From positions 1,382,001-1,446,000 of the forward strand of contig JAIGNY010001856.1 in assembly GCA_020152595.1 (NCBI GenBank): a DNA stretch of 64,000 bases. The letters run 5' to 3'. A program made the translations under genes and the position numbers. The stretch's first letter is position 1, and each line of letters begins with the position of its first letter. The stretch comes from Chiridota heheva (taxonomy: Eukaryota; Echinodermata; Holothuroidea; Apodida; Chiridotidae). Positions 59,217 to 64,000 of this stretch are shown here, piece by piece. The notes under the pieces are model-generated. The model was not told the origin of the DNA and searched no databases. It saw nothing but the letters and a program-made list of their open reading frames with translations.

Positions 59217-60120
59217 GTGGTTGAACTCGCCCATGAGGGTCACCAGGGCATCGTGAAGTCCAAAGAAAGGCTCCGTTCCAAGGTGTGGTGGCCAGGGATA
59301 GACCGGCACATGGAAAACAAATGTAAATTCTGTCACAAGTGTCAGGTGGTTGGGCAGATGCCACACCCTGAACCCGTTTCATCAACACCACTGCCCAGTA
59401 AACTATGCGTAGATTTGGCGGCTGACCTGCTAGGGCCGCTCCCTGATGGGAGATACATATTGGTTGTAGTTGACTATTATAGTAGATATTTGAAAGGTCA
59501 ATATTCTCAGATCAACTGTCTCCTCGAAACTCATCAATAGTTTAGAAAACATGTTTGCTACTCATGGGTACCCCGACTTCCTGAAAACAGATAATGGGGC
59601 AAATTTTGTCTCAAGGGAGTTTCAGGAATACTTACACAATTGTGGTGTAAAACACAGGCACACAATGCCACTTTGGCCACAAGCCAATGGTGGAGAGACA
59701 AAATCGGACGTTATTAAAAACGCTGAAAATAGCCCAGCTTCACAAAGGAGACTGGGAAAAGGAACCCAGAACATTCCTTTTTGCATACCGGTCCACGTTA
59801 CACAGCACGACTCGTAGTAGTCCGACTGAACTCCCTGTTCAAGAGAAAAGTGAAGACCAAACTTCCTCAGTGGAAAACTCCTTAGAGGGAAGTTGAAAAC
59901 ATACATGATAGGGATAGGGAAATGAAGCAAAAAGGAAAGGATTATGACGATCAGGCAAGAAGGGCAAAGGTTAGTGACATAAAAAGGGGGGATAAAGTCT
60001 TGGTGCGCCAGCCCAAACAAAACAAATTAACGCCACCCTTTTATGAAATGCCTTTCGAGGTGGTTGACAAGTTTGGGGGGCCAGGCAACAGTGCAGTCCC
60101 CAGAAGGAGTCCTGTATAAA
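59217..60120 (+). pseudogene. Gypsy integrase
   Basis: The zinc-binding HHCC region is HEGHQGIVKSKERLRSKVWW...CKFCHKC (59228-59342). The core follows: DLAADLLGPLPDGRYILVVV with the first catalytic Asp, then after a frame change FLKTDNGANFVSREFQEYL (second Asp) and PLWPQANGG. A one-base frame change then gives MVERQNRTLLKTLKIAQLHK with the final Glu. LFAYRSTLHSTTRSSPTELP and RGDKVLVRQPKQNKLTPPFY form the C-terminal part. At least three frame changes make it non-functional. Confidence 0.9.
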
Positions 60121-60394
60121 CGCAATGTAGCACATATGAAGAAACTTCATCACGGGACAGGGGAATTGACACAGGAAATGTCAAATGGGGCCGGGGAACT
60201 AAAAACTCCACCCAATTCCCAAGAGTGCCTACATGAGGGAAACCCCAGGGAAATACCTGTTCATTCGCCCAAACCCCAGTGAATCTGTGGGCCACCCAAA
60301 TACTTAAAAGATTTTCAGTGTTGAAGTAAAATGAGAAAAGAAAAAAAAAATATGTTGGTTTAATGTTTTCAGTTTAACCTTGTGTTCTCATTCA

Positions 60395-60407
60395 AAAAGG
60401 GGAGGGA
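60395..60407 (+). promoter_or_regulatory. Polypurine tract
   Basis: AAAAAGGGGAGGGA lies immediately before the 3' LTR and would prime plus-strand synthesis. Confidence 0.85.
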
Positions 60408-60599
60408 TGTTATGTATTCCGCCGTAATGTAACTTGTAACTTTAATCCAAGCAACTACTTAGCTTGTTGTATAAGCGAATGCCGCCCTCGTTGGCGCTTA
60501 ACACGGTAGTCAATAGATAAAGACGGGAACAATTTCGTTACGCGTTTTTATCCTTATTATGTGTGTTCAATCACAAATTCTTGAGATGGCATCTAAAAC
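60408..60599 (+). repeat. 3' LTR of Ty3/gypsy element
   Basis: Starts TGTTATGTATTCCGCCGTAA and ends GCATCTAAAAC, directly followed by the right arm of the foldback element (TACGTACATTTTAA). No convincing target-site duplication was found. Confidence 0.9.
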
Positions 60600-61775
60600 T
60601 ACGTACATTTTAACCTTACATACACTGCCAGTAAATACACTTAGGCCTATAGACTGACGGATGATCCCTGTAGCTATATCATTAGAGAACGTTCACTGAA
60701 ACCATCGTACAAATATGATGCAAAACGGCACTAAAAACATATCAAATCAATTAAACTGACACGTATATACATGACATCAGGTCGAGTTGCGATCAACATC
60801 GGGAGAACTGGTAAGTGCAGGCAACTTTGGATGAAGCCTAAGCTTCAATGGTAAAGTCAATGTTACCGTAGCCTAACACTCGGCTTGGTACAGTGCAAAG
60901 CCTATGGCTTGCACTATGGCCTATTGCAGTTATATTATTAGTTACATTATTTTAATGTGACATTGCACAATAATATAAGTTAATTTTCATGATTTGTGAT
61001 GGTTGAGCAATTGCAATCAATGAGATTTTAAATCCTTAAACATCGCTTCTAAATTCCTCAAAAGGAATACTGCATCCCCAAATTTATGTGGAAAAGCCCT
61101 TAACTGACACCTGAAAGTAGATTTTATCCTCAAAACTAAAAGATTTCATCCTCAAAATTAAGAAATATTTCCCACTAATTTGTACGTTCACACATCAGAC
61201 TTTCTGTACAGTAAGCAGCACAAGTACAAACAAAGTGTGTAGAATTCTGAGCCCACTTGTCCGATTTTTAGTAGCAGAGGACATTTTCTATAAATATTTA
61301 ATTACTTCTGAATGTCCAGGTCTTAAAAAAAGAGTGCAAAAATGATGCTCTTTCAGTAGGAAATTCAAAACAAGTAAGTGGGACCCACCATTTAAAGGTA
61401 AAGTTGGCCCGTTTTCATTAACAAAAAAGTTATATACCAGTTCCACGAAAATAGTGAAAAAATGATATGTTCAAACTGATGGAATTTCAAAGTTTCTGTG
61501 ATTTATTTTTTGAGAACAAGACAATGCAAAAAAACGATTCCTTTCAGAATAATGAGTGTTTACTTGAAGATTTATGTACATATTTCCCATTCAATTCTGT
61601 AAATCTACTTAAAAATTTGTACTTTTTATTTTTTGTGCTGGAGTAATATAACCTGGTACAAAACACTTATATTATTTCAATGGATGTCTTTCAATTTGCA
61701 TATCAATATTTCGATATTATCAATATATATCTAGCGATATATCGATATTGTCTGAAGGTGAATATTGCCCAAGCT

Positions 61776-63627
61776 CACTTCTAGTAGAGGTTATCTGGTT
61801 AGGCTATAGAGTGTCATTTTTCTAATTTTATGAAACACTGAATTATCGGACAATCTACCAACCGGGAAATTTGTTACACGCATGGTAATAACATCATGAA
61901 ATCAGTTTTTGGACATCAAAACATCAATTATTTATTTGCACCTTGGCCCCCATAGATGATTACCAGAAACCTAGCTTTGCTCTTTTACAAGGGCAGCCCG
62001 CCCTGCCCCTATGTGGGTCAATCCTGCCCCCCTGGACCTTAACATGGATACAGAACACAGAATGATAGCATAGTAAACAAATGTCCTGTTTGGCTCATGA
62101 ATGGTCCTTATCAATCAAAATAGTTTCATTCTGAGGTATGATTATAGCTAAAATCCCAGAGCTTCACCATAGGATTGAGCCCCTGGACTCTATGCTGAAA
62201 AGATGCAGCGCTTCGCGTGCGTATTAATTAATGTGCCCCTCAACAAGTCTAGCACCCTGCCTGTTTTTAAATCAAGCTAGGGGTCTGATTATGAAAAGTT
62301 GCCAAACAATGATAACTAACAGGCTCACCGAAGATTTAACACTCAACCTAGAATTCCGTTGTGAAGTTGCATCATTTGACATGTTTTACGTCACTTGTAA
62401 ACAGAGTATAGTGTTTTAATCATCCTGAGAATCTAAAAACATGCACGTTAAAGGCTTAAATTTTTAACCAATCACCGCATGAATTTTCCCAGCAACAAAA
62501 TCTGCATAACTAAGTGGGGCAAACATCCTATGCGGTGCTAATACGGTACAGCTAGCTACTGTAGTGGTGCGCGCTATGCAGTCAACGCAAAATACTACAC
62601 AAAACAAGTTTCTGCATACACAGACTGAGTGACAACAAGCTGGTGAACAAAACTTGCGTCTACGGGCCCGCTACAGGCTTTATAAATCTGATTCCCATTA
62701 CCCAGAATGGTTAGTAAACTGAACAATGTTTATTTCTTTTGCTAAAATCTCTAAAGATCTGGGAAAATACCATAAATAAATCAAAACTTCAGAACAACTA
62801 AATGTCAATGCATTGGACATACACGATTGCAGATTTGACGTTAGTTTGCCCACCTAGTTACTGCGTTGCTATGGTGGGCGTGGTCGTTTTCAAAACCTGA
62901 AAAGGTTACTTAAACATGGCGCGTGCCCCTCTTTAGGTCTTTACCATAATAATTGTGTGTATTCACTTGGTTGGATATCTGCGCACTTCATGACCTGAGG
63001 TTATCAGACCGCATAGTTACTGCATGCATTGGAGTGAAAACAAAGTGATCGGCTGTGTTCGTTTACATGCCATACGTACCGCACACAATGAACATATACC
63101 GACTTGCCCACGAGTATCACGCAAAGCTTTGTTTTTCACTCCAGCAAATGACGTTATCTCTCCAAAGTGGCGTGGCAGGCACCAATCAACTGAATAGTGA
63201 ACTTAACACCATGTTACCGAGGCTATTTTGAAATAGGTTTTTCATGAAATCTCTTATGAAAACAAAGTGTGTTCATTAGTTATACATTAGAATATTAAAG
63301 TGGAATACTGAATAGGCCTAATATCACATGAATAATTCATGTATAACCTTGGTCGGACCATTGTTTGATCAATTTTTGCCCCGACCATGGTCAGGGTAAT
63401 CGAGGTGGTTCCGCCACCTATGCTGCATTGTACAAAATGAGGGAAGCATATATATGTACACATTGCCTATCAAAATCATTCCATGCAGAGAATTCACCAG
63501 AGCGAAGTACAGGTCCCCTTTCCGGATTGGTCCAACAAGGATTACGTAGTTTCCATCCACTGTCCATAAAAAATTCACTGTCCAATGAAAATAAAAAAAT
63601 AACAAGAAGAACAAAATATTACTGTAC
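61776..63627. other. LARP1 intron, no feature seen
   Basis: Unique sequence with a C-rich GGGCAGCCCGCCCTGCCCC stretch at 61983. No exon with proper splice sites was recognised. Confidence 0.5.
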
Positions 63628-63686
63628 CTTGGGTGGAGTTTTATTGACAACAGCTGCAGCTGTCTTCTCAACCATATGATCTTGAA
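63628..63686 (-). CDS. LARP1: LARP1 exon (N-terminal, first visible)
   Basis: This 59-base minus-strand exon follows a polypyrimidine acceptor (ctcttttttttacag) and ends at donor AAG|GTACAG. Entering in phase 1 it reads xQDHMVEKTAAAVVNKTPPK and leaves in phase 0, matching the next exon at 47075. It would correspond to the poorly conserved N-terminal part of LARP1 that contains VEAPPPK-like text in vertebrates. Assignment rests on splice-site quality, phase compatibility and position upstream of the SWPTLDE exon; the peptide alone is too short to be diagnostic. LARP1 is a cytoplasmic RNA-binding protein that binds 5'TOP mRNAs and the cap downstream of mTORC1. Earlier exons must lie beyond base 64000. 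An unrelated gene is possible but less likely. Confidence 0.6.
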
Positions 63687-64000
63687 CTGTAAAAAAAAGA
63701 GAGAGAAATTTTAAGTCTGCTGTATCCAATCGAAAGTAGAAACATCATTTTATTCAAATGAACACGTAAGAATATCCGCATTTAAATTCATGTCTCACAA
63801 TCAGGTCAATACACAGTATGCTTGATAATGTGCTGGACTTTCACCCTACTAAAATGAAGAATGTTGCTCTTAAATTAAAGAAACTGCACACAAGGGAATA
63901 TTAAATCAAAATACTGTAAGACAATAAAAGTTTAAATTGATTTTTGTTTTTCAGGAATACCACAGAAAACAGGTATAAGAAAGAAGGCAGACTGCAGTAA
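63687..64000. other. LARP1 intron upstream of first visible exon
   Basis: Includes the pyrimidine tract for the acceptor at 63687 and AT-rich unique DNA to the window edge. The next upstream exon is outside the window. Confidence 0.5.

Larger units (their letters stand above)
56067..60599 (+). mobile_element. Ty3/gypsy-type LTR retrotransposon, complete structure but inactive
   Basis: The structure is LTR, primer-binding site, gag with zinc knuckles, protease, RT, RNase H, integrase, polypurine tract, LTR, about 4.5 kb. The protein order and the single-polyprotein style, with K02A2.6-like text in RT and integrase, suggest a Mag-type member of Ty3/gypsy; that clade call is by eye. The two LTRs differ by about ten substitutions plus a 7-bp indel over 185-192 bp, so the insertion is not recent. 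Nonsense codons and at least four frame changes interrupt the coding region. No env-like frame. It is the innermost layer at the centre of the foldback element. Confidence 0.92.
49188..60926. mobile_element. Foldback-type element (family Z), long inverted arms, centre filled by later insertions
   Basis: The left arm 49188-49512 and right arm 60600-60926 are inverted copies for about 325 bp. Left AATAGGCCATAATGCAAGCC pairs with right GGCTTGCACTATGGCCTATT, and left TAAAATGTACATAG pairs with right CTACGTACATTTTAA. Without the later insertions the element would be about 650 bp and almost entirely palindromic. It lies inside family Y copy B, and three further elements sit at its centre. Confidence 0.8.
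48825..61775. mobile_element. AT-rich TIR element (family Y), copy B, split by 11.7 kb of nested insertions
   Basis: The left end reads AGCTTGGGCGATATATCGATA (48825). The right end, ending 61775, reads CGATATTGTCTGAAGGTGAAT and ATTGCCCAAGCT, its inverted partner. The left 363 bases and right 849 bases align with the two parts of the uninterrupted copy A at 37508-38662, so the break point can be located at about 49188/60926. This is the oldest layer of the nested stack. No transposase coding sequence. Confidence 0.8.

Noticed and set aside
59551..60119. Independent small genes in the integrase region
   Set aside because: All frames are collinear pieces of one broken gypsy integrase.
56067..60599. 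Endogenous retrovirus with an env gene
   Set aside because: No frame is left for an envelope between integrase and the polypurine tract (about 280 bp).

Overview
This is nuclear DNA of a metazoan. It has a spliced gene with very long introns, several classes of animal transposon (I/Nimb-like and CR1/L2-like non-LTR elements, a Ty3/gypsy element, hAT-like and MITE-like DNA elements) and no bacterial gene organisation. The transposon repertoire and frequent words such as TAGGCCTA suggest a marine invertebrate deuterostome, perhaps an echinoderm. That assignment is only an impression.

The single host gene I can place with good support is LARP1 (La-related protein 1), on the minus strand and open at both window ends. 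Five exons (63686-63628, 47075-47022, 11752-11542, 8281-8084, 4467-4297) have consensus splice sites. Their phases chain perfectly (0, 0, 1, 1, 1) to give 231 codons without a stop. In order they carry the LARP1 N-terminal landmarks: a SWPTLDE motif, a basic linker ending KPKWKPL, and the arginine-glycine tract that precedes the La module. The La module itself must lie left of base 1. The four introns are about 16.6, 35.3, 3.3 and 3.6 kb.

Nearly everything else is intron filling. (1) About fifteen minisatellite arrays, unit lengths 17 to 162 bp, cover roughly 12 kb. (2) Five decayed copies of one I/Nimb-like non-LTR family occur at 1-3760, 14548-19373, 35605-37507, 40727-41270 and 47709-48345, all in LARP1 orientation. 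(3) A decayed CR1/L2-like element (20247-24756, plus strand) sits inside a 23-bp satellite and carries a 21-bp minisatellite in its own ORF2. (4) A nested stack runs from 48825 to 61775: an AT-rich terminal-inverted-repeat element is split by a foldback element, whose centre holds a MITE, a 5.7-kb element with a TA target duplication, and a broken Ty3/gypsy retrotransposon.

In the 35-kb intron a few minus-strand stretches look like exons of an unrecognised gene (45434-45282, 44413-43030, 42546-42075). The middle one is a 26-bp minisatellite bounded by a strong splice acceptor and a perfect GTAAGT donor. This and the nested transposon stack are the most unusual structures in the window.
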